Source of the DNA: Mycobacterium sp. 852002-51057_SCH5723018
GTDB lineage: Bacteria; Actinomycetota; Actinomycetes; Mycobacteriales; Mycobacteriaceae
Direction of reading: 5' to 3'
NCBI RefSeq assembly: GCF_001667035.1
Contig: NZ_LZIR01000120.1
Span: 1-64,000 of the forward strand
Length of the DNA: 64,000 nt
The translations under genes were made by a program, and so were the position numbers. Below, piece by piece: positions 8,543 through 18,900 of this stretch (positions within the stretch are counted from its first letter, which is position 1; each line of letters starts with the position of its first letter). The notes below the pieces were generated by a model, which had not been told where the DNA came from, searched no databases, and worked only from the letters and a program-made list of their open reading frames with translations.

Positions 8543-10108
8543 TCAGGGCTGGCAGCGCAGCGCCGCCGGCGGCGGGGCCCCGGCGACGAAGTACCGCACC
8601 ACCGCGGTATCGACGCACTGGTCGCCGTTGAACACCGCGGTGTGCTGGGTCCCGTCGTAGGTGATCAGCGGCGCGCCCAGCTGGCGGGCCAGGCTCACGC
8701 CGGCCTGGTAGGGGGTGGCCGGGTCGTGCGTGGTGGAGACGACGACGACCTTGCCCGCGGCGACGGGCGGCGCGGCGTGCGGTTTCGACGTGGCGGGCAC
8801 CGGCCACAGCGCGCACAGGTCGCGCGGGGCGTTTCCGGTGAACTGCCCGTAGCTCAGGAACGGGGCGAGCTGGCGCATCTTCTGGTCGGCGGCGACCCAC
8901 GTCGCCGAGTCTGCCGGCGTCGGCGCGTCGACGCACCGCACCCCGTTGAACGCGTCCTGGTCGTTGCTGTAGTGGCCGTTTTTATCACGGCCGTCGTAAT
9001 CGTCGGCCAGCAACAGCAAGTCACCGGCGTCGGTGCCGCGCTGCAGCCCGAGCAGCCCGCTGGTCAAGTACTTCCAGTGCTGCGGGGTGTAGAGCGCGTT
9101 GATGGTTCCCGTCGTCGCGTCGGCGTAGCTCAGGCCGCGCGGATCCGACGTGCGGCCGGGCTTGACCACCAGCGGGTCGATCAGGGCGTGGTAGCGGTTG
9201 ACGAATTGCGCCGGATCGGTGCCCAGCGGGCAGGCCGCCGAGCGGGCGCAGTCCTTGGCGTAGTCGTTGAAAGCCGTTTGGAATCCGGCCATTTGGTTGA
9301 TGTTTTCCTGCACCGGGTCAACGGTGGGGTCGATGGCGCCGTCGAGCACCATCGACCGCACGTGGGGGCTGAACCCCTCTAGGTAGGCGGTGCCCAGTTC
9401 CGTGCCGTAGCTGTAGCCCAGGTAGCTGATCTGATCCTCGCCCAGTGCCTGGCGGACCATGTCCATGTCCCGGGCCGCGGAGGCGGTGCCGGCATTGGCC
9501 AGAAACGCGTTGCCCATCCGGCCGGCGCATTGCTGCGCCAGCTGTCGGTAGAGCTGCTCGATGTGGGCCACGCCGGCGGGGCTGTAATCGACCATCGGTT
9601 CGCGGCGGAAGGCGTCGAACTCGGCGTCGCTGCGGCAGCGCAACTGCGGGGTCGAGTGGCCCACCCCCCGCGGGTCAAACCCCACCAGATCGAAGTTTCG
9701 GGTGATGTCGCTGTTTTCCAGGTCCGAAGCCAGGCCGGCGACCATGTCGACGGCTGACGCCCCCGGTCCGCCCGGGTTGACCAACAGCGATCCCATCCGC
9801 CGACCGGTCGCCGGCACCCGGATCACCGCCAGCTTCGCTTGCGCGCCACCGGGATTGGCGTAGTCGACCGGCACCGACACGGTGGTGCACCGGGCGGTGG
9901 GAAGGCCGCTGGTGTCGGTCAGGAATTGGCCGCAGCCGCCCCAGCCCTGCGGCCCCGCGGCGGCGGCCGGCGGAGCCGGGCTCGGGGTCTGGCCCGCACC
10001 GGGTTCCGGGGTGGCGCCCGCCACCGGCAGCGCCGATTGCCCCGCAACCAGCATCCCGAACGACAGCAGCGCCGAGCTCAAGGGTCTCAGGCGCGACATG
10101 GCAGCCAT
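8543..10108 (-). CDS. Secreted alpha/beta hydrolase (tripeptidyl aminopeptidase-like)
   Basis: 521-residue exported serine hydrolase, the Rv2223c paralogue of Hip1. The N-terminus has a cleavable-type signal (SSALLSFGMLVAG then a short polar, Pro-rich linker GAGQTPSPAPPAAAAG). The hydrolase core carries LLVNPGGPGASAVD (oxyanion region), VGFDPRGVGHSTP, the nucleophile elbow YLGYSYGTELG, and the C-terminal TAP-like domain with STTHDPATPY (acid) and TYDGTQHTAVF (His). It sits 138 bases downstream of the caeA stop on the same strand, a tandem duplication with clear sequence similarity throughout. Start: ATG at 10108, or three codons further in. Its substrate is unknown; the family cleaves short peptides or esters. 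Confidence 0.9.
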   Translation of the reverse strand: MAAMSRLRPLSSALLSFGMLVAGQSALPVAGATPEPGAGQTPSPAPPAAAAGPQGWGGCGQFLTDTSGLPTARCTTVSVPVDYANPGGAQAKLAVIRVPATGRRMGSLLVNPGGPGASAVDMVAGLASDLENSDITRNFDLVGFDPRGVGHSTPQLRCRSDAEFDAFRREPMVDYSPAGVAHIEQLYRQLAQQCAGRMGNAFLANAGTASAARDMDMVRQALGEDQISYLGYSYGTELGTAYLEGFSPHVRSMVLDGAIDPTVDPVQENINQMAGFQTAFNDYAKDCARSAACPLGTDPAQFVNRYHALIDPLVVKPGRTSDPRGLSYADATTGTINALYTPQHWKYLTSGLLGLQRGTDAGDLLLLADDYDGRDKNGHYSNDQDAFNGVRCVDAPTPADSATWVAADQKMRQLAPFLSYGQFTGNAPRDLCALWPVPATSKPHAAPPVAAGKVVVVSTTHDPATPYQAGVSLARQLGAPLITYDGTQHTAVFNGDQCVDTAVVRYFVAGAPPPAALRCQP

Positions 10109-10170
10109 CGTTGCAGCCGCGAATACCCGAAGCGGCGCGAAACGGTTACGCCTTGGTCTCGCCTCTTACC

Positions 10171-10234
10171 TCGCCGAACGTGTACTCAGCGCGAGAGATC
10201 GGCCGGAATTTCGCAACCAGTGCACGTTCGGCGA
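10171..10234. repeat. 12-bp inverted repeat between two hydrolase genes
   Basis: TCGCCGAACGTG at 10171-10182 is repeated as its exact reverse complement CACGTTCGGCGA at 10223-10234, with 40 bases between. It lies in the 138-base gap between caeA and the Rv2223c-like gene. It could be a weak stem-loop, an operator pair or a dispersed mycobacterial repeat. Confidence 0.5.
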
Positions 10235-10246
10235 AAGGTTGAAGGG

Positions 10247-11803
10247 TCAGCACTTGGCGCCGCTGGGCGGCGTGTCACCACCGATCAGATACGCCGTCAC
10301 GTAGTCGTCGACGCAGCTGTCGCCCTGAAAGACCACCGTGTGCTGGGTCCCGTCGAAGGTGAGCAGCGAGCCGCGCAGCTGACTGGCCAGATCGACGCCG
10401 GCCTTGTAGGGAGTCGCCGGGTCGTGCGTGGTCGACACCACCACGGTCGGTGCCAGTCCGGGCGCCGAAACGGCGTGCGGCTTGCTGGTCGGCGGCACGG
10501 GCCAGAACGCGCAGGTGCCAAGCGGCGCGTCACCGGTGAACTGCCCGTAGCTCATGAACGGGGCGATCTCGCGGGACCGCCGGTCTTCGTCGATCACCTT
10601 GGTTCGGTCCGTAATCGGCGGCTGGTCAACGCAATTGATTGCCACTCGTGCGTCGGTGGCATTGGTGTAGTGGCCGTGCGGGTCGCGGCGCATGTACATG
10701 TCGGCCAGGGCGAGCAGGGTGTCGCCGTGGTGGTCGGTCAGTTCGGTCAGGCCGTCGGTCAGGTGATGCCACAGCGTCGGTGAGTACAGCGCCATGATGG
10801 TGCCGACGATCGCGTCGGCGTAACTCAACCCGCGTGGATCCTTCGTCGGCATCGGCCTACCGACCATCTCGTTGTTCGGGTCGACCATCGGGTCGACCAG
10901 GCTGTGGTAGACCTCGACGGCCTTCGCCGGGTCGGTGCCCAGCGGGCAGCTCGGTTGCTTCGCGCAATCGGTGGCGTAGTCCTTGAACGCGTCCTGAAAT
11001 CCCTTGGCCTGCCGCAGGTCCGCCTCGATGGGGTCGGCGTTGGGGTCGACGGCGCCGTCGAGGATCATCGCCCGCACCTTGGTCGGGTAGGCCTCCGCGT
11101 AGGCCGAGCCGATCCGGGTTCCGTAGGAGTAGCCGAGGTAGGTCAGCTTGTCGTCGCCCAGCGCGGCGCGGATGGCGTCCAGGTCGCGGGCCACGTTGAC
11201 GGTTCCGACGTTGGCCAGGAACTTTTTGCCCAGCTTGTCGACGCAGCGGCCGACGAACTGCTTGGTCTCGTCCTCGATGTGAGCCACACCCGCCGGGCTG
11301 TAGTCGACGTTCGGCTCGGTGCGCAGCCTGTCGTTGTCGGCGTCGGAGTTGCACCAGATGGCCGGCCGCGAGGACGCCACCCCGCGGGGATCGAAGCCGA
11401 CCAGGTCGAACCGCTCGCGGATGCGCTTGGGCAACGTCTGGACGACGCCCAAGGCGGCCTCGATGCCGGACTCACCGGGGCCGCCCGGGTTGATCACCAG
11501 CGAGCCGATCTTGTCGCCCGTCGCGGGAAAGCGGATCAGCGCCAGCGTCGCCACGTCGCCGTCGAGGTGGTCGTAGTCGACCGGCACGGCCAGCCGGCCG
11601 CACAGCGCACCGGCGGGGATCTTGGCCTGGGGGTTCGAGGAGCGGCAGGGCGTCCATTCGACCGCCTGGCCCAGCTTGGGGCCGGCCATCACTGCCCGGC
11701 CGCCGATCACCCGGACGCAGCCCGCGACCATCAGCGCCACGGCAGCGACCGCGGTCCAGATCAGCAGCGTGCGCGCGAGCTTGTCGCGGCGAGTCAGGCC
11801 CAT
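10247..11803 (-). CDS. caeA: Lipoprotein serine protease/carboxylesterase Hip1 (CaeA)
   Basis: Cell-envelope serine hydrolase orthologous to Rv2224c (Hip1/CaeA), which in M. tuberculosis cleaves GroEL2 and dampens host responses. Starting at the ATG at 11803 (MGLTRRDKLAR) gives 518 residues, with a signal sequence ending in the lipobox LMVAGC (Cys29), so it is lipid-anchored. Core motifs: LVINPGGPGESG, VGFDPRGVASSRP, nucleophile YLGYSYGTRIG, ILDGAVDPNADP, VVVSTTHDPATPYKAG (Asp) and FDGTQHTVVFQGD (His). These match the Ser-Asp-His triad of Hip1. A further in-frame ATG upstream at 11827 would spoil the signal peptide. Confidence 0.93.
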   Translation of the reverse strand: MGLTRRDKLARTLLIWTAVAAVALMVAGCVRVIGGRAVMAGPKLGQAVEWTPCRSSNPQAKIPAGALCGRLAVPVDYDHLDGDVATLALIRFPATGDKIGSLVINPGGPGESGIEAALGVVQTLPKRIRERFDLVGFDPRGVASSRPAIWCNSDADNDRLRTEPNVDYSPAGVAHIEDETKQFVGRCVDKLGKKFLANVGTVNVARDLDAIRAALGDDKLTYLGYSYGTRIGSAYAEAYPTKVRAMILDGAVDPNADPIEADLRQAKGFQDAFKDYATDCAKQPSCPLGTDPAKAVEVYHSLVDPMVDPNNEMVGRPMPTKDPRGLSYADAIVGTIMALYSPTLWHHLTDGLTELTDHHGDTLLALADMYMRRDPHGHYTNATDARVAINCVDQPPITDRTKVIDEDRRSREIAPFMSYGQFTGDAPLGTCAFWPVPPTSKPHAVSAPGLAPTVVVSTTHDPATPYKAGVDLASQLRGSLLTFDGTQHTVVFQGDSCVDDYVTAYLIGGDTPPSGAKC

Positions 11804-11860
11804 GCCCTCATATGCTGCCAGAGCCAACCTGAGATTTTGATGAGCGCCACCACCGGCCGG

Positions 11861-13273
11861 CTACCCGGCGGCTGCCAGCAGTTCTTCCATCGCCACTCCG
11901 AAGTCGTCGGCCATCTCCCACATGTCCGGAACCAGGTCCGGACACGAGATGAGCCCGACGTCCAACTTGCCGCTCAGCGACATCACGGTGATGTTGAGGC
12001 CCGAACCGTGAAAGATCGGCCCCAGCGGATACATCGCCTTGACCTCGCAGCCCAGAAAGTACAGCGGCTCCTGCGGACCGGGGACGTTGGACACCACCAG
12101 GTTGTGCACCGGCATGCTCTCGGTCAACCGCGTCCGCGCGTAGAGCCGCATCGCGATGCCGAAAACCCCCGACGCGGCGAACTGCGACCAATCCTGCAAC
12201 AGCGAATCCCCGATGGCCGAGCTGTGTTCCTTGGCAACCGAAGTCGCTTCCGCGATGGACTTGAGGCGCTGCGCCGGGTCTGCGATTTGGGTGTGCAGGT
12301 TGGAAAACATCGCCGACACCTGGTTGCGCCCGGGACGATCGGATTTGCCGTGCACCGACACCGGCACCGAGGCCACCAGCGAGGATTCCGGCAAGGCGTT
12401 GCGCTCGGCCAGGTACTGGCGAAGGACTCCCGACACCAAGGCCATCACCACGTCGTTGACCTTGACGCCAAAATGGTTTTTCACCTTCTTGACGTCCTCG
12501 AGGTCCAGCTGCGCGTAAGCGATGTTGCGACGGCCGCTGATGCTGGCGTTGAACGCGGTCCGCGGCGCGGCGAACGGACGCGCCATCGCCTGGCCCTCGA
12601 GGGCCTTTCGCGCCGTCGCCATCAACGACGACATCGTCTGCGGCACCACGTTGGCCAGCTGCAGTGGCCGGGTGGCGAACCGAACCAACCCTCCTGCAGC
12701 GATCTGCCAGCCGCTGCCACCCCCGACGCCATCCACCGGATCCGGTGGGGGCGCATCGGCCTCGGTGGCGCACAGCTGCGACATCAGGTTGGCGCCGGTG
12801 ACCCCGTCGACCCCAGAGTGGTGCACCTTGGTCATCACCGCCACCCGCCCGTCGCGATGGCAATCGGTGCCCGCCACCCCCTCGATCACCCACATCTCCC
12901 ACAGCGGCCGGCGACGGTCCAGGGGCAGCGACGCGATGTGCCCGCAAATCTCCGACAGTTCGGTGCGCCCGCCCGGTGGCGGCAACCCGATGCGATGCAA
13001 GTGGCGGTCGACCTCGAAGTTGTCGTCGTCCACCCATACCGGGTGATCGAGGTTCAGCGCGCTGTTGGCCAGCTTTTCGCGGAACTGCGGCATCGCCTTG
13101 AGGCGTAGCGACAACGACTCCCGCAGCCGGTCGAAGCTGTAGCCACCGGGCATCGTCGCGGTGTCCAGGTCGATGATCGAGCAAACATGCATCGGCTGGG
13201 CCGGGGTCTCGAGGTAGAGGAAACTGGCGTCGAGACCGCTGAGCCGCTGCATGGGCGCCATGGTATGTGTCAC
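11861..13273 (-). CDS. Wax ester synthase/diacylglycerol O-acyltransferase (WS/DGAT)
   Basis: Acyl-CoA:diacylglycerol/wax-alcohol acyltransferase family protein of about 470 residues, catalysing the last step of triacylglycerol storage. The signature [16 protein letters not shown] opens the protein, the catalytic HHxxxDG motif appears as [12 protein letters not shown] near residue 147 and the C-terminal [13 protein letters not shown] segment is typical. The start could be GTG 13273 (MTHTMAPMQ) or ATG 13261. As I recall, M. tuberculosis has no acyltransferase gene between caeA and panB, so this looks like a lineage-specific insertion. It is divergently arranged with panB. Confidence 0.88.
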   Translation of the reverse strand: MTHTMAPMQRLSGLDASFLYLETPAQPMHVCSIIDLDTATMPGGYSFDRLRESLSLRLKAMPQFREKLANSALNLDHPVWVDDDNFEVDRHLHRIGLPPPGGRTELSEICGHIASLPLDRRRPLWEMWVIEGVAGTDCHRDGRVAVMTKVHHSGVDGVTGANLMSQLCATEADAPPPDPVDGVGGGSGWQIAAGGLVRFATRPLQLANVVPQTMSSLMATARKALEGQAMARPFAAPRTAFNASISGRRNIAYAQLDLEDVKKVKNHFGVKVNDVVMALVSGVLRQYLAERNALPESSLVASVPVSVHGKSDRPGRNQVSAMFSNLHTQIADPAQRLKSIAEATSVAKEHSSAIGDSLLQDWSQFAASGVFGIAMRLYARTRLTESMPVHNLVVSNVPGPQEPLYFLGCEVKAMYPLGPIFHGSGLNITVMSLSGKLDVGLISCPDLVPDMWEMADDFGVAMEELLAAAG

Positions 13274-13383
13274 ACCGCTTGGGCGGTGCGAATGCAGACA
13301 ACAGATGGCAGAATGTGTGGGTCAGACGAACCCGGGGACCCACAGGGCCACGAGGATCGAACCGACCACTACCAGGGACAATG

Positions 13384-14229
13384 ATGTCTGAGCAAAACGT
13401 TTATGGGGCAAACCCGTCCGCGCCTGCCAAGCCGCTGACCAAGATCCGCACTCATCACCTGCAGAAAATGAAGGCCGAGGGCCACAAGTGGGCCATGCTG
13501 ACGGCCTACGACTATTCGACCGCCCGCATCTTCGACGAGGCCGGCATCCCGGTGCTGCTCGTCGGCGACTCGGCGGCCAACGTGGTCTACGGCTACGACA
13601 CCACCGTGCCCGTCTCGATCGACGAATTGATCCCGCTGGTCCGCGGCGTGGTGCGGGGCGCTCAACACGCCATGGTCGTCGCCGACCTGCCGTTCGGCAG
13701 CTACGAGGCCGGACCGACGGCCGCGCTGGCCGCGGCCACCCGGTTCATGAAGGAGGCGGGCGCGCACGCCGTCAAGCTCGAGGGCGGTGAGCGGGTCGCC
13801 GAGCAGATCGCCTGCCTGACCGCGGCCGGCATCCCGGTGATGGCGCACATCGGCTTCACGCCGCAAAGCGTGAACACCCTCGGCGGCTTCCGGGTGCAGG
13901 GCCGCGGCGACGCCGCCGAACAGACCGTCGCCGACGCGATCGCCGTCGCCGAAGCCGGCGCGTTCTCGGTCGTCATGGAAATGGTGCCCGCGGAGCTGGC
14001 CACCCAGATCACCGGCAAGCTGACCATTCCGACCGTCGGGATCGGGGCCGGCCCGAACTGCGACGCCCAGGTCCTGGTGTGGCAGGATATGGCCGGTCTG
14101 AGTGGCGGCAAGCCGCCCCGCTTCGTCAAGCGGTTCGCCGACATCGGTTCCGAATTACGCCGGGCGGCAATGCAATACGCGGAGGAAGTGGCCGGCAGCG
14201 TGTTTCCTGCCGACGTGCACTCCTTCTAG
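13384..14229 (+). CDS. panB: 3-methyl-2-oxobutanoate hydroxymethyltransferase
   Basis: First committed enzyme of pantothenate/CoA synthesis: transfers hydroxymethyl from 5,10-methylene-THF to alpha-ketoisovalerate to make ketopantoate; cytosolic, decameric. 281 residues, normal for the family. TIM-barrel motifs: [34 protein letters not shown] (metal-binding Asp), [32 protein letters not shown] and [18 protein letters not shown]. Of two adjacent ATGs (13381, 13384) the second has better spacing from AGGGA. The frame is open further upstream into the divergent promoter, but that part is not conserved-looking. Confidence 0.96.
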   Translation: MSEQNVYGANPSAPAKPLTKIRTHHLQKMKAEGHKWAMLTAYDYSTARIFDEAGIPVLLVGDSAANVVYGYDTTVPVSIDELIPLVRGVVRGAQHAMVVADLPFGSYEAGPTAALAAATRFMKEAGAHAVKLEGGERVAEQIACLTAAGIPVMAHIGFTPQSVNTLGGFRVQGRGDAAEQTVADAIAVAEAGAFSVVMEMVPAELATQITGKLTIPTVGIGAGPNCDAQVLVWQDMAGLSGGKPPRFVKRFADIGSELRRAAMQYAEEVAGSVFPADVHSF

Positions 14230-14362
14230 GCCGCCATTCGCGGACGGGCACTCAATCGACACTTTCCCCCGCTTGAGGCCTCGACCCCCTCTCCCCGGCT
14301 GTTGCTGAAACCTGTTGCGTGGCAACGCTGGTAGGGTTGCTGCTATAGACGATCGGGGTTTA

Positions 14363-15571
14363 GTGAGCGGGGTTGAACACAGCGTACACAGCGTCGGCGG
14401 CGGTCGCGGTGGCTTCGTCCACCGCCGATCGCTGCTGAAATTGCCGCTGCTGTTGGCGGGCGGCGCCGCCCTGGCCCGAGTACCCCGCGCCGCCGCGCAA
14501 CCGACGCCGGACTCGAGCCGCTGGTCACCCGACCGCGCCGACCGCTGGTACCGGGCGCAGGGCTGGCTGGTCGGCGCCAACTACGTCACGTCGACCGCCA
14601 TCAACCAGCTAGAGATGTTCCAGGCCGACACCTTCCACCCCCTTCGCATCCATGTCGAGTTGGGCTGGGCCCGGTCCGCCGGATTCAACACCGTGCGGGT
14701 GTTCCTGCACGACCAGCTCTGGGCCCAGGACGCCCGCGGGTTCCACGCCCGTCTCGCCCAGTTCGTCGCCATCGCGGCCGACCACAACATCAAACCGCTG
14801 TTCGTCCTGTTCGACTCCTGCTGGGACCCTTTTCCGAAAGCGGGCCCGCAGCGCGCCCCGACGCCCGGCATCCACAACTCCGGTTGGGTGCAGGGCCCAG
14901 GCGCCGAACGCCTCGGCGACCGCGGCTACCTCGACACGCTGCGGGCCTATGTGACGGCGGTACTCACCCAATTCCGCAACGACGAGCGGGTTTTGGGCTG
15001 GGATGTGTGGAACGAGCCCGACAATCCCTCGCGCCACTATGCGTCCGTCGAGAGGCCGGACAAGCTGCAGCTGGTCGCGGACCTGCTTCCGCAGGTGTTC
15101 GCCTGGGCGCGCGCGGTCGATCCCGTTCAACCATTGACGAGCGCCGTGTGGCAGGGCGAATGGGACACCGGGAGCACCGGCGTCATCAGCGGCATTCAGT
15201 TCGACAACTCCGACGTGGTCACCTTCCACTCCTACGGCGAGCCGGCCGACTTCGAGAAGCGCATCGACGAACTCGAATCCCAGGGGCGACCGGTCCTGTG
15301 CACGGAGTACCTGGCCCGTCCCCTGGGCAGCACCGTCGCAGACATTCTGCCAATCGCCAAGCGCCGCAAGGTTGGTGCGATCAATTGGGGGCTCGTCGCG
15401 GGGAAGACCCAGACCTACTTCCCATGGGACTCGTGGGATCACCCGTACCCATCGATCCCGGACGTCTGGTTCCACGACCTGCTGCAATCCAACGGGCGCC
15501 CGTTTCAGGACGGCGAAATCGAGATGGTTCGCCAGCTCACCGGCCGGGCGATGCACCTCGGCCCTCAGTAA
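14363..15571 (+). CDS. Tat-exported GH5-like glycoside hydrolase
   Basis: Putative exported endoglucanase/mannanase-like protein, about 402 residues from GTG 14363, which is preceded by GGGG. The N-terminus has a twin-arginine type signal: HRRSLLKLPLLLAGGAALA followed by an Ala-rich cleavage region. The mature part is a TIM barrel of clan GH-A: FNTVRVFLHDQLW, then the acid/base Glu in GWDVWNEPDNPS, and the nucleophile Glu in VLCTEYLARPLGS; INWGLVAGKTQT precedes the last helix. Substrate is unknown; the fold fits beta-1,4-glycans. As I recall, it is absent between panB and Rv2226 in M. tuberculosis, so it is an accessory gene here. A longer TTG start at 14315 is possible. Confidence 0.83.
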   Translation: MSGVEHSVHSVGGGRGGFVHRRSLLKLPLLLAGGAALARVPRAAAQPTPDSSRWSPDRADRWYRAQGWLVGANYVTSTAINQLEMFQADTFHPLRIHVELGWARSAGFNTVRVFLHDQLWAQDARGFHARLAQFVAIAADHNIKPLFVLFDSCWDPFPKAGPQRAPTPGIHNSGWVQGPGAERLGDRGYLDTLRAYVTAVLTQFRNDERVLGWDVWNEPDNPSRHYASVERPDKLQLVADLLPQVFAWARAVDPVQPLTSAVWQGEWDTGSTGVISGIQFDNSDVVTFHSYGEPADFEKRIDELESQGRPVLCTEYLARPLGSTVADILPIAKRRKVGAINWGLVAGKTQTYFPWDSWDHPYPSIPDVWFHDLLQSNGRPFQDGEIEMVRQLTGRAMHLGPQ

Positions 15572-15665
15572 GCGCGCAACCCCGGTATGGCACGCTATGG
15601 AGGCCAATTCCGACCGACCACGACGTTCGACACCGCGGCGATGCGCCGCCTCTATGGAGCCGAAA

Positions 15666-17177
15666 ATGCCTGCAAAAGCGCCGAAAACCTCCCGCCATAT
15701 GGAGGTGGAGCGCAAGTTTGACGTCGTCGAATCCACGGTGTCACCGTCGTTCGAAGGCATCGCCGCGGTCGACCGCGTCGAGAAGTCACCGATCCAGTCG
15801 CTGGACGCAACCTACTTCGACACGCCGACGCAGGACCTGGCCCGCAACAAGATCACCCTCCGGCGCCGCACCGGCGGATCGGACGCCGGCTGGCACCTGA
15901 AGCTGCCCGCCGGCCCCGAGGCCCGCACCGAGGTTCGCGCGCCGCTGGACGCATCGGAACCCGACACCGTGCCAAGCGAATTGCGGGATGTCGTGCTGGC
16001 GATCGTCCGCGACCGCCCACTTGATCCCGTCGCGCGCATCAGCACCGAACGCGAGAACCAGGTGCTCTATGGCGCCGACGGCGCGGAGCTCGCGGAGTTC
16101 AGCAACGACCACGTCACCGCGTGGGCGGCCGGGGGCGCCGACGGTTCGGACGCGCCGCCCGCAAAACAAGAGTGGCGCGAGTGGGAGCTCGAGCTGGCCG
16201 AGACCAACGGAGCGCCGAACACCGAGCTGTTGAGCCGGCTGAGCAATCGGCTACTCGACGCCGGCGCCGCGCCCGCCGGTCACGGCTCCAAGCTGGCACG
16301 CGTGCTCGGGGAAACGGCGCGGCCCGACGAGACGCCGCCGCCCACGGATCCGGTCCATCGTGCGGTGGCCGAGCAGGTCGACGAGTTGCTGGCGTGGGAC
16401 CGGGCGGTGCGGGCCGACGCCGACGATGCCGTGCACCAGATGCGGGTGACCATCCGCAAGCTGCGCAGCCTGCTGGCCGACTCCCAGGATTCGTTGGGAT
16501 CCTCGGACACCGCCTGGATCCTTGACGAGCTGCGCGAACTCGGCAATGTGCTGGGCGCGGCCCGCGACGCCGAGGTGCTCGCCGAGCGGTACGAACAGGC
16601 GCTGGACAAGCTGCCGGCCGAGCTGGTGCGCGGGCGCATCCGGGAACGCCTCGTCGAGGGCGCTCGGCGCCGCTACCAGACCGGGCTGCGGCGGGCGCTC
16701 ATCGCGATGCGCTCCGAGCGCTACTTCCGGTTGCTCGACGCCCTCGACGCGCTGGTGACCGAGGCGCCCGCCGCCGCCTCGAGCGACGAGCACCCGCCGG
16801 TGACCATCGACGCCGCCTACAAGAAGGTGCGCAAGGCCGCCAAGGCCGCCGCTGAGGTGGATCAGGAGACCGAGCACGAGCGCGACGAGGCGCTGCATCG
16901 AATCCGCAAGCGCGCCAAGCGGCTTCGCTACACCGCGGCCGCCACCGGCGCCACCAAGGTGTCCGAACAGGCCAAGGCCATCCAGGGGCTGCTGGGCGAT
17001 CACCAGGACAGCGTGGTCAGCCGGGCGCACCTCAGCCATCAGGCCGAAGCCGCCCACACCGCCGGTGAGGACACCTTCACCTACGGCCTGCTGTATCAGC
17101 AGGAGGCCGACTTGGCCGAGCGGTGCCGTCAGCAGCTCGACGCCGCCCTTCGCAAGCTGGCCAAATCGGTGCGCTAG
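15666..17177 (+). CDS. CYTH and CHAD domain-containing protein
   Basis: 503-residue protein, orthologous in position to Rv2226. The N-terminal CYTH domain (about residues 14-210) begins with the diagnostic MEVERKFDV (ExExK type) and continues with ITLRRRTGG and WHLKLPAGPEARTEVR, the cationic tunnel that binds triphosphate or polyphosphate. The C-terminal CHAD domain (about 225-500) is all-helical with conserved His residues (VHQMRVTIRKLRSLL, EALHRIRKRAKRLRYT), a known polyphosphate-granule-targeting module. ATG 15666 has GGAG seven bases upstream. Probably acts on inorganic polyphosphate or tripolyphosphate; exact activity unproven. Confidence 0.9.
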   Translation: MPAKAPKTSRHMEVERKFDVVESTVSPSFEGIAAVDRVEKSPIQSLDATYFDTPTQDLARNKITLRRRTGGSDAGWHLKLPAGPEARTEVRAPLDASEPDTVPSELRDVVLAIVRDRPLDPVARISTERENQVLYGADGAELAEFSNDHVTAWAAGGADGSDAPPAKQEWREWELELAETNGAPNTELLSRLSNRLLDAGAAPAGHGSKLARVLGETARPDETPPPTDPVHRAVAEQVDELLAWDRAVRADADDAVHQMRVTIRKLRSLLADSQDSLGSSDTAWILDELRELGNVLGAARDAEVLAERYEQALDKLPAELVRGRIRERLVEGARRRYQTGLRRALIAMRSERYFRLLDALDALVTEAPAAASSDEHPPVTIDAAYKKVRKAAKAAAEVDQETEHERDEALHRIRKRAKRLRYTAAATGATKVSEQAKAIQGLLGDHQDSVVSRAHLSHQAEAAHTAGEDTFTYGLLYQQEADLAERCRQQLDAALRKLAKSVR

Positions 17178-17199
17178 GCAATCGGGCTAAGCGCGCGGG

Positions 17200-17606
<407 letters not shown>

Positions 17607-17718
17607 ACGAACACGGTACTCGCTGCCCAAGCCCCTGACCAGCGGCGGCGGCGCGACGCGCCATTGCCCAATCTTTCACATCATTGCTAAATAAGGGTGT
17701 TGGTGCGAGGCTGACGGC

Positions 17719-18888
17719 ATGACTGAAACCGAAGGGTTCGTCGATCAGTCGGTGACGGGTATCGCGGAGCCGCAGCCGATGTACAAGGCATTGCGCGAAA
17801 CGAGCCCGGTGTTCCGGTCGCCGCAGGCGGTGGTTCTCAGCCGCCTCGCCGATATCGAGATGGCACTCAAGCACGCCGAACTGTTCTCGTCGAACATGGA
17901 CGCCGTCGACCTCGGCAACATCCGGCCGATGATCCCGTTGCAAATCGACCCGCCCGAGCACGCCAAGTACCGCCGCATCCTCGATCCGCTGTTCACCCCG
18001 CGAGAGATGGCCCGCCGCGAACCGCTCGTCACCGAACTGGTCAACGAAATGATCGACCGCTTCGCCGATCGCGGCGAGTGCGACTTTCACGCCGAGTTCG
18101 CGGTGCCACTCCCCTGCACCGTGTTCCTGCAGTTGCTCGGCCTGCCGCTGGAGGACCTCGACAAGTTCCTGGAGTGGAAGGACCGCGTCATCCGGCCGGA
18201 GGGCGACTCCGGGTTTGACCGCCGCCACGAGAGTGGCGCTCCCACGGCGCAAAAGATCTATGACTACTTCGACCGCGCCATCGACGACCACATCGCCCGC
18301 CCGCGCGACGACGTGCTGTCGGCGATGATCGCAGCGACCATCGAGGGCCAACCGCTGTCGCGCGAGGAGCTCCTAGATATCTGTTTCCTCTTCCTCATCG
18401 CCGGGCTGGACACGGTGACGGACTCGCTGGACTGCTTCTTCGTCTACCTGGCCCGGCATCCCGAGCAGCGCCGTCAGCTGATCGAGCAGCCCGACATCCT
18501 GCCCAGCGCCATCGAGGAGTTGTTGCGTTGGGAGACACCGGTTCCCGGCGTGGCCCGCGTCGCCATGCAGGACATCGAGGTGGGCGGCTGCCCGATCAGC
18601 AAGGGCGAACGGGTCAGCCCGCTACTCGGCGCGGCCAACACCGACCCCGCCGAATTTCCCGATCCGGAAGTGGTGGACTTCACCCGCAATCCCAACCGGC
18701 ACCGCGCCTTCGGCGGGGGCCCGCACCGCTGCCTGGGATCCCACCTGGCCCGCATGGAACTGCGGGTGGCCCTGCGCGAATTCCACCGGCGCATCCCCGA
18801 TTACCAGATCAAGCCCGACACCCAGCTGACCTTCACCGCGGCGCTGCGGTCGGTGGAGTCGCTGCCGCTGGTCTTCCCGGTCTCTTAA
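17719..18888 (+). CDS. Cytochrome P450
   Basis: Soluble bacterial cytochrome P450 monooxygenase of 389 residues. The I-helix oxygen-activation motif is AGLDTVTD, the K-helix ExxR is EELLRWETPVPGVAR, and the heme-ligand loop is FGGGPHRCLGSHLAR with Cys338 as thiolate ligand. N-terminal membrane anchor is absent, as usual for bacteria. A small ferredoxin gene follows after 12 bases and is the likely electron donor; the neighbouring divergent alcohol and aldehyde dehydrogenases suggest oxidation of the hydroxylated product. The substrate is not deducible. Confidence 0.93.
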   Translation: MTETEGFVDQSVTGIAEPQPMYKALRETSPVFRSPQAVVLSRLADIEMALKHAELFSSNMDAVDLGNIRPMIPLQIDPPEHAKYRRILDPLFTPREMARREPLVTELVNEMIDRFADRGECDFHAEFAVPLPCTVFLQLLGLPLEDLDKFLEWKDRVIRPEGDSGFDRRHESGAPTAQKIYDYFDRAIDDHIARPRDDVLSAMIAATIEGQPLSREELLDICFLFLIAGLDTVTDSLDCFFVYLARHPEQRRQLIEQPDILPSAIEELLRWETPVPGVARVAMQDIEVGGCPISKGERVSPLLGAANTDPAEFPDPEVVDFTRNPNRHRAFGGGPHRCLGSHLARMELRVALREFHRRIPDYQIKPDTQLTFTAALRSVESLPLVFPVS

Positions 18889-18900
18889 GGAGCTTCTGTC

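Noticed and set aside
10904-13108. 734-codon plus-strand frame opposite caeA and the acyltransferase
   Set aside because: Spans two real minus-strand genes and has no domain; a high-GC artefact.
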